A DNA stretch of 64,000 nt, taken from assembly GCA_032622095.1 (NCBI GenBank), contig CP136068.1, forward strand, positions 63,204,025 to 63,268,024, in the 5' to 3' direction. The position numbers were made by a program, and so were the translations under genes. This document shows positions 29,877-41,943 of this stretch, piece by piece. A model generated the notes under the pieces. The model was given only the letters and a program-made list of their open reading frames with translations. It did not search any database and had not been told where the DNA came from. The DNA comes from Siphonodentalium dalli. Lineage: Eukaryota > Mollusca > Scaphopoda > Gadilida > Siphonodentaliidae. Every line of letters begins with the position of its first letter. Position 1 is the stretch's first letter.

Positions 29877-30447
29877 ATGGCTATTTTTTCCGGTACAGTT
29901 TTTATTTCAATTTCAAATATGCCTATCACACATCCCTGTTATGTGTGCTCGCAAGTGAATAATCAATGCAATTGCGATTGCAATGTAACAACTGAGCTTC
30001 CGATTATGGAATCTACCAGGCTGTCAATGGACAACATTCAGCAACCTCCTGATTTGCCCGCTAAGCGTGTTCGTCGACAACGTCAGACATATACACCATC
30101 CGATTACGACCGAGTTCAGCGACGTCGCCCCAACCAAGAAGCAATACATGTAAGTTCACCAGTTTCGGCACCTCAGTTGAGTCAGACAGTCGAAGATATC
30201 AATATTGGTCAGTCAGCCAGTCGACATTCATCAGTCAGTCGAAATGCATATTCAACCAACAGAAGCCCAACAGCCACCTGCAAAGCGACGCAAACGTCAG
30301 GTTCGACCAAAGGGTCCAGCACCAATTGTAAATTCATTCAATATTAGCCAGACATTTTGTGAACCGCAGATTGTTGACAACTTCAACGTTTCGGACCTTG
30401 ACGTCCACCCACCCTCTCCAATCACCTATTACGTGCGGAGGAAATAA
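29877..30447 (+). pseudogene. Hypothetical basic, low-complexity protein, frameshifted
   Basis: Two overlapping frames look like one product with a shift around 30210-30290. The first part has CYVCSQVNNQCNCDCN, then PPDLPAKRVRRQRQTYTP. The second part repeats the theme with PPAKRRKRQVRPKGPAP and ends SPITYYVRRK. The two proline-basic patches look like nuclear localisation or DNA-binding linkers. I recognise no family. It lies between the inverted GAAGTCGGCC clusters, so it may belong to an element bounded by them. It may also be a chance frame. Confidence 0.4.
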
Positions 30448-30791
30448 CATATGAGTTTATTTTTCTAATAGGCAAACATCGATGTAACACTATATTTCAT
30501 GTGTCTTAAATTTCGCTTCAACGAACCCTATCGACATATCTGCGTAAAGCCATGACACCATGTGGCGAAAATATGGTCACACAAAATGGAATGCTACGCG
30601 GTGATATAATCCTCCTTGACACCATTTGGCGAAAACATGGTCACATAAAATGGAATGCTAGGAGGTGATATAATCCCTTTTGACACCATGTGGCGAAATG
30701 TCGGTCTCATATTCGTAATGTATACATCGCGGCCGTAGACTATATAAACATCTTTTGTGCCACAGGCATTAACAAGCAGTAAAATAATAAT

Positions 30792-30902
30792 GGGGCCGAC
30801 TTCTCTTGACCAATCTTTAATTTGCCGGGCCGACTTCTCTTGGGGCCGACTTCTCTGGGCCGACTTCTCTCGGGGCCGACTTTGTTTTGGGCCGACTTCT
30901 CC
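30792..30902 (-). repeat. GGCCGACTTCTC minisatellite, inverted partner
   Basis: Six copies of GGGCCGACTTCTC or a variant, the reverse complement of 29540-29656 across 1.14 kb. Just upstream, GACACCAT(T/G)TGGCGAAAA blocks recur at 30550, 30617 and 30682, forming a small tandem set of about 65 bp. Confidence 0.85.
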
Positions 30903-31088
30903 AGATACCCATGTAATGTTGGCGAAGATGTAACTCAAAAGACAAATTCAATGTTTACTTGATCATCTCATCTCCTGGTGACCACACTATCAAACGTTAG
31001 TAGCTGATAGGTGCTTACGTAGGTACACCTTTCACATTTCAGTTCGGTCGTGGTGTTTGTTTCTTTAATACGGCGAAATCTGGTCATG

Positions 31089-31325
31089 AAACTTGACATA
31101 TATACATATGTAACTCGATCAGGGACCATGAAATACTCATTACCCTCTGTAAAATCCAAGGGCATCCACAGTTTCTATTTTACAGGATCGAAACTATGGA
31201 ATGGTCTTGATAAAGTATTCCATACTCGTGACCCTTTTGATCTCAAACACTGGAAATTTTGCATCAAACAACACCTACTAGAGAAATTGATGAAAAGAGA
31301 AGAAAATCCATTTGCCTTTTACTAG
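31089..31325 (+). pseudogene. LINE reverse transcriptase, C-terminal fragment
   Basis: About 78 residues to a TAG read YVTRSGTMKYSLPSVKSKG, then FTGSKLWNGLDKVFHTRDPF and LLEKLMKREENPF. This is the common C-terminal end of non-LTR retrotransposon ORF2 proteins of the CR1/Nimb-like kind (TRS...YSLP...F.F.G.K.WN.LP). The polymerase motifs are absent, so this is a 5'-truncated insertion. The 3' UTR and tail follow to 32101. Confidence 0.75.
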
Positions 31326-32101
31326 GAACAATCTATTTTATCATCTTTTAACTAGAATTTCCTCAATACAGCAGTTCAATTTATATTGTAATGTACGATG
31401 ACAGTATTTGGCCAGTTGCATATATCGTTACTGCTGCCTGTATTTCGGGTTTCCATCTTTCGGTCATGGACAGACCAGTCCAAAGCCGGCCATACATGGC
31501 AGTGGTGCGTGTATGCAGGTGGCGAAGGGCTGTTGAAGTTACATTACTTGCGTATTGACTTATTTTATTAGCTTTTCCCTCTCCATATAAGTCTCGTTTC
31601 TGAAATGGCTTTTATTTAATTTATATATTTTAAATACTTTTATACATTGTGCTCCGAAGTTTCGAACTTCACTCACTGCCCATGTGCCGAAAGCCACCAG
31701 GGACCGCAATGGAATTAAGTTCTCGTTTAGAGAACTTTTTGCGTTATCCCTGATGGTCTCAGGTCACATGAGTATTTCTATTTTTATACAGATTTCTGCC
31801 ACATAATTTACCTTATATTCTGACGACAACCTCTATAAAATAAAATGATTTAGTTCTTGAGAAAATTGATAAATCCTCTTAGGGTATATATCAATTGTTT
31901 ACACAGTCTGAACTCTAACTGTCTCATCAGACCCCAACATATAACATATTTGTATTTAATATATACTATTATAATTATAATATGTATATACTGTTGTGTA
32001 TTATATTGATTCAACTTGTAAACATATCCATAATATGTATTCATGTACACATGTATAACCTGAACTGTCAAAATAAAATCTAATCTAATCTAATCTAATA
32101 T
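31326..32101 (+). mobile_element. LINE 3' UTR with TCTAA tail
   Basis: The non-coding region after the RT fragment ends AAAATAAAATCTAATCTAATC with four to five TCTAA units (32072-32101), as in LINEs that end in short tandem repeats instead of poly(A). It contains a hairpin-like pair CACCAGGGACCGCAATGG / TTATCCCTGATGGTCTC near 31697-31758. Confidence 0.7.
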
Positions 32102-32257
32102 ATGGATTAGAGTTATGTCCCATAGTTCTGTTCGGAGCGCCGAGAAGATTACAGCCAAATGTCAAACCGAATAATGCCGAACACCTTTCGGTATGACTCG
32201 GGGGATCTTCAATAGTGGGGATCAGACAAATTGCCTTACAGGCAACACAGCTTTGAA

Positions 32258-32412
32258 ATGAGTGAAACATTTTACGAGATTAGCAATTTTGATAAATTGT
32301 CTGATGATGTTATTCTGCAAATTCTGGCATTCTTAAGACATTCCGAATTGACAACGATTTCAACCACAAACAGGCGCTTTCGTAACTTATGCTTCGACAA
32401 AACGCTCACAAG
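32258..32412 (+). CDS. F-box protein, first exon
   Basis: From an ATG, 51 codons plus two bases run to a possible donor (ACAAG|GTATTG). Residues 11-50 read FDKLSDDVILQILAFLRHSE, then LTTISTTNRRFRNLCFDK, a clear F-box: L..D.(L/I)LQIL.FL, then the L..ISTTNRRFR half. F-box proteins recruit substrates to SCF ubiquitin ligases through SKP1. The open frame continues to 32479 only through a (TAG/CTA)n microsatellite, which favours the donor. I cannot see the next exon. It follows the LINE tail and lies inside an inverted repeat, so it may be a copied exon and not a working gene. Confidence 0.68.
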
Positions 32413-32436
32413 GTATTGTTTCTCCCCATTTTCGTG

Positions 32437-32512
32437 TAGTACTAGTAGTAGTAGTAGTACTACTACTACTAGCAAGTAGTAGTAGTCGTAGTACTACTAC
32501 TAGCAGTGACTA
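32437..32512. repeat. (TAG)n/(CTA)n microsatellite, inverted halves
   Basis: AGTACTAGTAGTAGTAGTAG is followed by TACTACTACTACTAGCAAG, then again TAGTAGTAGTC and TACTACTACTAG. The halves are complementary, so the tract can fold into one or two hairpins. Confidence 0.85.
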
Positions 32513-32914
32513 GTACCGGGCACGGCAGACCGGTAGGCCTTCTAATACTATTTCTGTTTCACTTTCTGTGTCACAGTGTGTGGAAGAAACCAGTTCTGGC
32601 TTCTTACGATTGGTGTTGAGGCGCTAGATGTTTTCCTGTAGATACTCCTGGAACGCGGTTGTTGAGTCCAGGCTAGTCCAAAATTTACTATACAGTACAC
32701 GTCATTATCCCGTAGATTTTCGACTAAGTCCAGGCTATCTAAATTCTAAGAATTTCCCTTCAACTTCAAGTCCGTTCCAATCTATCTTCGCTCTAACTCT
32801 AGTTTAATATAAACACTGAATGTATTTATTTCAAGCGGGAGTTTGAAGAATTTTCATGATTTCGTGTGAGACGCTGAGGGAATTTAGATGTTTCGTATCC
32901 CTCCAGATGGGACA

Positions 32915-33000
32915 CACTAATACTTGTACGGGTAGTCCTAGTCCGAGCCCAGTAAAAGGTGTAGTTGGGATTTTCAATTTCGTTTATTGTCGATAATATA
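32915..33000 (-). repeat. Inverted copy of 28905-28995
   Basis: GGGACACACTAATA, GTCCGAGCCCAGTAAAA and GGGATTTTCAATTTCGT are the reverse complement of the 28.9-kb segment. The intervening 4 kb contain the minisatellite pair and the LINE tail. Confidence 0.75.
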
Positions 33001-34349
33001 ATTCCAATGATGATGAGTTTTGTTTAGTGGTAAGCTATGCCAATTACAAATAAAAGAAATTAAAGAGATAATTTGTAAGTCTTATTTTTCAACTTTTATC
33101 AACATTTTTCGTTCTCCAGCACACTAAAAGTTGTAGTTGGAATCAGCCGAGTCAGCCGCCGAGTCGCTAATTAGGTGTTAATTGGATTAAGTCAGTAGTG
33201 GGTTACATGAAGATCAAAGAGCAAGTACCGGTAGTGGGAATAAAAACAAACAATGACTTGTTTATTAAACAATATATGTTCAAAGGTTTAGCAATTTTAA
33301 AGATTACTCTTTAGGCCAAAGCGAAAAATAGGTGTGTTTCCACTCCCATCCATAAAAAAACAGGGGGGGGGGTGGCTTTTCACTTTATTTATTTTTTTTC
33401 ACTTTATTTTTTCGCGGGGAAATTCAAATATCATATTTGTGCTATCTTTCTAATAATTATGTCATTTATGAACTTATTGTGAAGGCTAACAATGTATGTA
33501 CTGAATTTCAGTGCCTTGTATTTAATCTACATGTGCAAATTGTAAAGAACAGTTTATCTATTTCTTCATTTTTAGATCTTCCGGTAAATATACACTCCGG
33601 CTTCCGTTCGGTAAATTACCGTAGGCCTATATCATCCGGTTGTTACAGTCCGTTCTTTTCAGACACCGTTGGAAGTTTTGGGACAGATGTATTCTTTGCG
33701 ATTGCGTTCGCGTAAATATTGTGTAGCATTATTTTGCCGGTATATTTGGGCATGTCGTTAGTTGACGTACATTAATAATGCGGTCATAAACTCATCACCC
33801 TAATGCCGCCATGGAGCTTCATTTTACAGTGTGTCTGAAAACCACGTGCGCGTTTGTTTTTGTTTACAATCTGTTGCTATATCGGTCACAACACGGAATT
33901 TTATTGTCAGTGGGTCGATTTAATAACCAAATAAGGAGACAATTTTAGTATGCTTGTTTATGTGAGAGGTCTATATTTAACAATATAAATAGTGTAGTAT
34001 TAATTCACGTGGAAATAGTAAATACATCGTATTTAATTTTTCGGGATTTGGAAAATAAATAAAATGAGTTTCGTCGGGGGGTTTTGAGGTGGGGCGGGCG
34101 GGGGAGTGGAAACATGCCTATTTTTCGCTTTGGCCTTAGGAGAAAGTATGTGGCCTGAAAAGGGCCTTTTTTATCTTGACTTTCATCTTCTTTGCTATGA
34201 ACTGCACTTGAAATGATAGACATGAAAAACATTAATAACACCTGAAATAAAACGTGATATTAATATATATATATATATATTATTTACATAATGACACGAT
34301 AATAATCCTACTGATGTCTACCTCATTTTCCGTTTGTTTTCCAAGGAAC
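33001..34349. other. No recognisable gene
   Basis: CAAAGCGAAAAATAGG(T/C)GTG near 33320 and its complement CCTATTTTTCGCTTTGG near 34118 are inverted across 0.8 kb, with C/G-rich tracts (33361, 34075) beside each, suggesting an element of about 0.83 kb at 33310-34138. (AT)n at 34262-34281. The ORF 33437-33715 has no recognisable domain. Confidence 0.45.
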
Positions 34350-35702
34350 TACACGTTCAGCGTGTGCTACTAACGGTGACCATGCGGCCTACTTACATGA
34401 ACACTTTCGTTCCCAATAGAAAAATGGATGTCACCAACTTCCCGCTGGCTTCCCTTGCTGAACTATAATCTTGTAATTAATTACCCGAACTACTTAGTAT
34501 ATGGCTACATCATCCGCCAGTGATGTATGGCTCACCTCAGAAACAGAAGTCGAAGTATCGGACAAAGGTTAACCTAACACAAACACCGGAGTTTGGGAAC
34601 CCCAAAAAATTATGACTACTAGTAACCGTTCCCGCCCAGACTCACGATAAACTTCCACACATGAAGGTCAATATTCCCCATCACAAATTAGGCTACCTTT
34701 ATACAAAGCCACCATAAATGAAGGAGAACACAACATCTGTGACCTCTCATACCGTGCCATACAAGTCTCACATACATGTACTGACCCATGATGTCGAGAC
34801 CAACTCTTGACATCGGCAAAACACAGAATATAACTGGATGTTCCTACAAAGAACATTATATCCAGAGGGCACCAAGTTCAGACACCTTATGGTGAATAAT
34901 ATTAATTTCTCATAGTAGTAAGTTTTCACATGAAATAGAAATCTCTTGTGTCGATAAATTGCAACAATTTGTCACAAAACAAGTGCAATTAGTGTTTCTA
35001 ATTTATTATCGAAAAACAGCTGATTCGAGAGTAGAATATATAGTTGTATTCTCACATTTGCCAGACCTGACTAATAGTATACTGTCTTAATGAGGCTGAA
35101 GCCAGTGTAGGGGTCATTGTCGCCACATTTTGGTGTGTTCGGTACCCAGCTTTACAAAAAAGTGTTTTGGCCCTTGCCCCTTGGGTACCCAGCTTGACCT
35201 TTGCTATGTTTTCAGCACACATTTGACACCAAAACCTTTCATTCAATGACATGTTAGCATGTGTAGTTAGATCCATTGGAACTTAGTAGATATGGCTTAT
35301 GCGCCCTCTAAGTTCCATCGCTATGATGGGAGTATGTATTCTACCGGTATAAAAATAACAACACACATGTATTTATCTACTAAATACTAATATAACTGTG
35401 AAACTATGCACTCACCTACATGTCATCTGTCCTTAAAATTCAACAAATAACAGAAAAGCTTAGCAAACTTAATGCTTGGTTCAGCTGCTTGGTTCATAAC
35501 TTCATAGGTAATAAACTGTCTACTCATTTGGGGAAAACTGAATCGATCTTGTTTGGTACAGCTAGAAAGATTAAGCGGTACTCTGAGCTGGATGTCAGCT
35601 CAGAGCTGTAATGGGGTAGACATCGTGCAGAGAATATCAGTCAAGTATTAATTAATGCTAAATTAAAGTTTCTATACCGGAAAGCAAATTATCTAAATAA
35701 AA
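34350..35702 (+). repeat. 1.35-kb direct duplication, copy 1
   Basis: It matches 37586-38924 from TACACGTTCAGC to CTAAATAAAA with only scattered substitutions and small indels (for example ACTACTAGTAACC versus ACTAACC, and a 6-bp ACATGT gain in copy 2). The last ~280 bp encode part of an old LINE RT (see 35420). Minus-strand ORFs of about 60-75 residues are present in both copies but show no known domain. Confidence 0.92.
35420..35702 (+). pseudogene. Older LINE RT fragment, cut by a younger LINE
   Basis: The frame contains LSKLNAWF, then GNKLSTHLGKTESILFG and a basic KIKRYSEL block, the region just after the RT palm in a common invertebrate non-LTR family (NKLS.HLGKTE.ILFG). It has a stop at 35609 and further frameshifts. 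At 35702 it switches abruptly into a different RT. The rest of the same pseudogene continues only after the second copy of the duplication, at 38925. Confidence 0.72.
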
Positions 35703-36985
35703 TTCTGCGCGTCATTAAAAACATGCTAGATAATTGCTTCAGTCAAGTTTTGTTTAACGGAATGCTGTCGGAATCATTCCAAATATGCCAAGGAAATCGG
35801 CAAGGAGCCGTAACATCTCCGTTTTTCTACCTGGTGTTTATAAACGATTTGCTTAAGGAACTGGAATCTTCTAGTTATGGTATCCGTATTGGCAACGTGA
35901 ACTGCACATCCCCAACAACGGCTGATGATATTTGTGTCATATCCATGCACAAGCTAGGTCTTGATAAACTACTAGAAGCATGTTATAACTACAGTGTTAG
36001 ATGGAGATTCTGCTTTTCAATATCTAAAAGCACTGTTATGGTTTTCAACGAGACAAAACGCCATCACGATCGTTTTAACCGCACATGGTACCTAGGTAAT
36101 CAGGTGCTGTCAGAATCAACAGAATGTCGTCATCTGGGTATTACTCAACATAAATTCAATCACTCGTCCAATCGCGCCAATGAGATATCCAATTCTATGA
36201 GGAAAACCTACTTCTCAACAGCAGGAAAGAAATCTCTTCAAATGTGTACCCCGCTAACAATGTCAAAGCTCCTATATAGTATAGTCCTTCCGAGAGCTTT
36301 ATATGGTTCAGAACTTCTCTACTCGCCAAACAGGGAGGCAGAGTATACACTTGAAAAATCATTTCGGACATGTGTCAAACACATACAGTCTCTCCCCAGC
36401 AGAGCTAGCACAAATATGTCACTCAGTCTTCTGGGTCACTTACCTATCCAGAGACAGATACACATACGCAAACTTGCATTCCTAGGAGACCTTGTGAATT
36501 TACCTGCTGCGCACCAGGCTCCACTGAAAATATTCCTGTACACGTTATACCAACACCAACTGTTCAGCACCCGAATAACAGGATTTGTAAAGGATGTGAT
36601 GGACATACTCGAACTGTATCAGCTAAACTCATATCTCTCTGATTTTCTCAAGCATGGAACATTCCCATCAAAAGCTTCATGGAAGCGTGTAATCACTTCT
36701 GCGGTTATGTCTTGTTACGCTGATCTTTGGAACACTTCTGTTAATAATGAAAACCATACTAGAAAGTTGCGTACCATTCATAGCGACCCACTCGCCACTT
36801 GGAGTATCTGGAAGTTGTTGTCCACTCGACCTGACAAATCAAAAGAACTGAAACACTTAGCACTGCTGTTGAACAGAAAACTGTTCAAAAACAATTCCAG
36901 TTGCAGCTTATGTGGACTTTCATTCGACAATGAGATGGAACACATAACTAATTCATGCAACGCTTACCCAATGCATCTTCTTTGA
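35703..36985 (+). pseudogene. LINE reverse transcriptase, 5'-truncated, frameshifted
   Basis: The frame is open from the duplication edge (the ORF reads from Met at 35723, but ILRVIKN before it fits the family) for 420 residues. Visible RT motifs include FQICQGNRQGAVTSPFFYLV (residues 19-38) and TADDICVIS (66-74), where the usual first residue of (F/Y)xDD is Thr. A thumb region follows, then a C-terminal C394-x2-C397-x9-H407-x4-C412 knuckle. LINE RTs copy their RNA at a nicked target. The N-terminal endonuclease and the first RT motifs are missing, as expected for 5' truncation. After a frameshift near 36985 the protein continues in another frame (LLDRFGIECFVF...) to about 37200. Confidence 0.82.
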
Positions 36986-37585
36986 TACCAATTTTGGACA
37001 ATTCTCTTGGATCGTTTTGGTATAGAATGTTTTGTGTTCTTGGACTCTATGCAATACGATTGTCTCCAAGAATTCCTGCTCGGAGGAATTAATTTCGACC
37101 CACCTGGACCTGTCACGGATAACTGGCCCGACATTATAATATTTGCAGTCATATTCCTGTATAAAGGAAATCTTCTAGTTAGGCCCAACAACCATTCATA
37201 ACGTCGTCTGACTGACTCGCCCACACACACGAGACAATACTCACAGTTACACAATAGCCACGACCAGAGGACCATATGCGTGTGACATATGGTAATCCAA
37301 GCAAATAGTGATGACTTGAAAATATTCTCACAGTTGACAGAAACTCTTTGTGTTATGCCTTACAACACATTCATCCATTTAGTGTCTGCCTCTCACATTC
37401 TCTATTTCTCCTTCTGTTCTCTTTGACTCTATTTCTACATCTCCATTGCACAGTAACATGTATGTAATCTATTTTGTATATATATATTTGTCTAGTTTGT
37501 GTGTGTAGGCGACAGAGTGCCTGTACCACAATAATTATAAGTTGTGTATGCTCTTCATTACTGGAGGTTAATAAACAAATAATAA
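36986..37585 (+). mobile_element. LINE C-terminal continuation and 3' UTR
   Basis: 36990-37200 continues the RT protein in a shifted frame (GGINFDPPGPVTDNWPD, IFLYKGNLL). The remaining bases to 37585 are an untranslated tail ending GTTAATAAACAAATAATAAT, a plausible LINE 3' end with short A/T repeats. The second duplication copy begins immediately after. Confidence 0.7.
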
Positions 37586-38924
37586 TACACGTTCAGCATG
37601 TGCTACTAATGGTGACCATGCGGCCTACTTACATGAACACTTTCATTCCCAATAGAAAAATGGATGTCACCAACTTCCCGCTGGCTTCCCTTGCTGAACT
37701 ATAATCTTGTAATTAACCACCCGAACTACTTAGTATATGGCTACATCATCCGCCAGTGATGTATGGCTCACCTCAGAAACAGAAGTCGAAGTATCCGACA
37801 AAGGTTAACCTAACACAAACACCGGAGTTTGGGAACCCCAAAAAATTATGACTAACCGTTCCCCGCCCAGACTCACGATAAACTTCCACACATGAAGGTC
37901 AATTTTCCCCAACACAAATTAGGCTACCTTTATACAAAGCCACCATAAATGAAGGAGAACACAACATCTGTGACCTCTCATACCGTGCCATACAAGTCTC
38001 ACATACATGTACTGACCCATGATGTCGAGACCAACTCTTGACATCGGCAAAACACAGAATATAACTGGATGTTCCTACAAAGAACATTATATCCAGAGGG
38101 CACCAAGTTCAGACACCTTATGGTGAATAATATTAATTTCTCATAGTAGTAAGTTTTCACATGAAATAGAAATCTCTTGTGTTGATAAATTGCAACAATT
38201 TGTCACAAAACAAGTGCAATTAGTGTTTCTAATTTATTATCGGAAAACAGCTGATTCGAGAGTAGAATATATAGTTGTATTCTCACATTTGCCAGACCTG
38301 ACTAATAGTACATGTATACTGTCTTAATGAGACTGAAGCCAGTGTAGGGGTCATTGTCGCCACATTTTGGTGTGTTCGGTACCCAGCTTTACAAAAAAGT
38401 GTTTTGGCCCTTGCCCCTTGGGTGCCCAGCTTGACCTTTGCTATGTTTTCAGCACACATTTGACACCAAAACCTTTCATTCAATGACATGTTAGCATGTG
38501 TAGTTAGATCAATTGGAACTTAGTAGATATGGCTTATGCGCCCTCTAAGTTCCATCGCTATGATGGGAGTATGTATTCTACCGGTATAAAAATAACAACA
38601 CACATGTATTTATCTACTAAATACTAATATAACTGAAACCATGCACTCACCTACATGTCATCTGTCCTTAAAATTCAACAAATAACAGAAAAGCTTAGCA
38701 AACTTAATGCTTGATTCATAACTTCATAGGTAATAAACTGTCTACTCATTTGAGGAAAACTGAATCGATCTTGTTTGGTACAGCTAGAAAGATTAAGCGG
38801 TACTCTGAGCTGGATGTCAACTCAGAGCTGTAATGGGGTAGACATCGTGCAGAGAATATCAGTCAAGTATTAATTAATGCTAAATTAAAGTTTCTATACC
38901 GGAAAGCAAATTATCTAAATAAAA
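37586..38924 (+). repeat. 1.35-kb direct duplication, copy 2
   Basis: Direct counterpart of 34350-35702, in the same orientation, directly abutting the 3' tail of the LINE. At its right end the sequence runs on into the older LINE pseudogene without a break, so this side preserves the ancestral junction. Confidence 0.92.
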
Positions 38925-39400
38925 GCTGTCGTAAACTTCTTGTAAATGTACTCATTCAATGCCATTTCGATTACTCCAGCGGTTTCTCAGACTCAAATCT
39001 TACTGATAAATCGAAGAAGCAACTTCAAGCTTCTCAAAACCGACTGGTTAGATTCATACTCAAATTAATAATAGATCCCACATTGGTCATTCAGAATTTG
39101 CTTGAGTGAATTGGCTCCCAGTGCAGGACAGGGTGAGCTTTGGGATGTTGACAACGGTGCTAAAAATTTCCAAGGGCTCTGCCCCATCTTACCTGGATGA
39201 AAATTTTACTCTGGCAAGTTCCCATTGCTCATACCAGACATGCTCCGGAAATTCAAAATATTTAACCCCCCTCAGTCAAAGTATTTGTTCATAATAGATT
39301 CTTCTATACAGGTATTAAACTGGAATGGGCTCAATAAGGCATACATCTTCTGATGTCAAATTTATGGAAGTTTTGTAATAAAGCATCAGTTTAATATTAG
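38655..39400 (+). pseudogene. Older LINE RT pseudogene, 3' half
   Basis: Starting with the same NKLSTHL block (here with an early stop after a 12-bp loss), it continues as NVLIQCHFDYSSGFSDSN, then KQLQASQNRLVRFIL and, from 39106, NWLPVQDRVSFGMLTTVLKI, SAPSYLDENFTLASSH and SGNSKYLTP. These are in order the post-palm and C-terminal blocks of a CR1-like ORF2. At least two frameshifts and several stops make it dead. Confidence 0.75.
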
Positions 39401-41943
39401 AAAATCTGAAGAAAACTGAACTTAATCCATTTCTTGGGTCAAATGTACTTTGTATTGCAATGTGCCTAAAAGGTTCCGGTGTTACTTGTACTCTAATACC
39501 ATTTTCAGTCAGTACAAGCTTTCCAAGTTATACTGATCAGAGCACAGGTATTGTCGAAACTTAAGGCAGGATAACTCTCTGGGTTAGGGATATACCTTGT
39601 TGAGGAGAGTGGGTTAGGACCTGTAGGCTCATTCTCAATGAAAACAGCAAGTTCAGACTAAAATTATGACAAAATGTAGGTCTAGGTTTGGAATATCAGA
39701 AACCAGTGGCATTTCCCGGAAAAATGTAAGCTAAGTGGCAGAAATGTGTGTTAGAAAGTAGCTTTTGGCATTCATATGCAAACAACACAAATCCCCATTT
39801 TACCCAAAAACATAACTTAGTGACATGTGACCACGTGTTTCGTTTCGTAATCCACTATATCAATTATTTGCTACCTGCACATGGTTACAAAGTTCAATCT
39901 GGTATCACTACATGTATGGAAGCCCATAGTTGTCATGTAACTTTTGTCGACACAGTGCACAGCAACTTTGTCATGATTTATATTCATTTCAAATATTGTG
40001 TTCGTTGTGTGGTTCCATATGTGGCAGTGAACATATAATTACAGGCATTGAGGGTTCCAAACCTCCAGTTACAAGAATAGCATACATATATTAACCACTT
40101 TCGCATCGTGTCTCTGCTGTTAATTTTGAAGAAGTGTGGGTCCCCCAAATGAAATTTCTTATACTTTTAGCATTCCTCTAGTCCATTTGACCCTCATGTG
40201 TGATATTTACATAATTACGACACAATGGTTTTAAATCTATTTTAATTTATTATTATCTGGGGAGGTGTAGTGATGCTGTGAGGTCCGTAAATTGTCTTTG
40301 CTTCAGATAGGTATCATTTTGTCGCTTTTATTTTTCTTGACATCTATCGAAGTTACATGTATATATGTGAACAAGCCCTGTGTCCATAACCTATAATTGT
40401 GATGGGTACCAGTGTTTAAGTGTTATCTTAGATATTGATATTATGATGTCTAGTAATAAATATATCAGAATATATTATTTATCATGGACATTCATGGCCA
40501 TTCATATTTCGATGGGAGGCTCCTCAACTCAGATAAAGCTATTCGGGAGAATAACAAAATAATGTCAAAAGTTCAAACGGTCAGTGGATGGTTGCGCACG
40601 CGTAAGCTGGTGGTGCATATACTATAGTGCGACATGCCATATTATACAACATGCCATCTAACATTTGTTCATCGCATGCACGTTCTTGACCTTATGTTTA
40701 ATCGCATAATATATATATGTATTAACTCTTTCGCCACCAAATTTTACAGAGGTCAAATTGTCCAGGACATTGTCTTACATGTGGGGCATTCATACTAGTA
40801 TTTATAGATGTGGTAGGTGTGGATACCCATATATTGTCATGACCAGTGATAACTGCCCATCAAGTTGCCCTAACTTGACGGATGACGTCATATAATTGTG
40901 ATTATATCACCATGGTAACGCATGCGATATGGGCCAGGTGCGTAAACACATTTGAATTCAATATTTACTGTTACAGTTAACTTTATTTGCAATATTTCAC
41001 CACATAAGTATATTGACCAAACTCACATTCAAATAGTTAGCACTATATCCATCACATGTCGTAAATTTAGCATATGTGGTGATTAAGAATGAAATTAGAA
41101 GACGTACAATGAGCATAATGATGAGAACAGACCAAGTGTATGCCCAAGAAGGCGTTATTTAACCAAGATAGACCCATTTTCCCGGATTTAAACCCACATG
41201 TATTCAACTGTAATTATGCTAAGGAATTACCGGTATGAATAACTTTCCAAAAATAACTGCTAATGATCTCATTGCATTCCCAAAATGTTTACAATGCTTA
41301 CAACATGCATTCGCAGCTATTATTATTGAAGTTGCACTATTGCACGGCACGGTGAATTTTGTAACATTACGTCGAAAATAGGAGACACTAGACGGTTACC
41401 ACAAAGAAAACGTCATTAGAAAGGCAACAATCTTCTTTATTTCATAAACGTGTGTTATCGACATGTGTTTGTCATAAACAATAACAAACTTAATCTATCG
41501 GTACATGTGTATCTTATTAAAAAAATCCACACCTGTCGGCATTGTTTCGTCAGCATTTTTGTGGGAAAACCCAGGGAAACCCCACAATAGTAATTGTGAC
41601 ATCATACATCTGCTGTATATATTTAGGCTGGGAACATCTCATTGTGGTCGTATTTGTCAGGTCTATGTGTTCAACAGTAAATTAGTATTGATACAGAATA
41701 TCACCCAAATGATATCTAAGTCGCCAGTCAATAAAATCATTAGCATATCCCCGCAAACGTGGTATTATTGCCTGTTGTTCCCGAAAATTATTCTCTGCCC
41801 GCTAGTGCAGGCTGCGGTGGTGAACGTAAATTACGTCGTGCCCGCTAAAGTGAGCTGTGATGTTGAAAGAATTAAGCCACCCTCCATGCATGCACAACAT
41901 GATAATTCCAATTCAAAAATTCAAAGTATATAATTATATAGGT
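39401..41943. other. No recognisable gene
   Basis: The longest frame (41505-41933, 142 codons) has no domain, no clear splice context and an unremarkable composition. 39748-40038 is similar in quality. I see no repeat boundary. The last ~400 bp are the most likely place in this stretch for an undetected exon. Confidence 0.35.

Noticed and set aside
34350-38924. The 1.35-kb direct repeats read as LTRs of a retrovirus-like element
   Set aside because: No TG...CA ends, primer-binding site, polypurine tract, gag, protease or integrase. The internal RT is of the non-LTR type, and the repeats carry part of another LINE.
41505-41933. 142-residue ORF as a gene
   Set aside because: No domain, no splice or promoter context and no repeat of the frame elsewhere; within chance expectation for this length of sequence.
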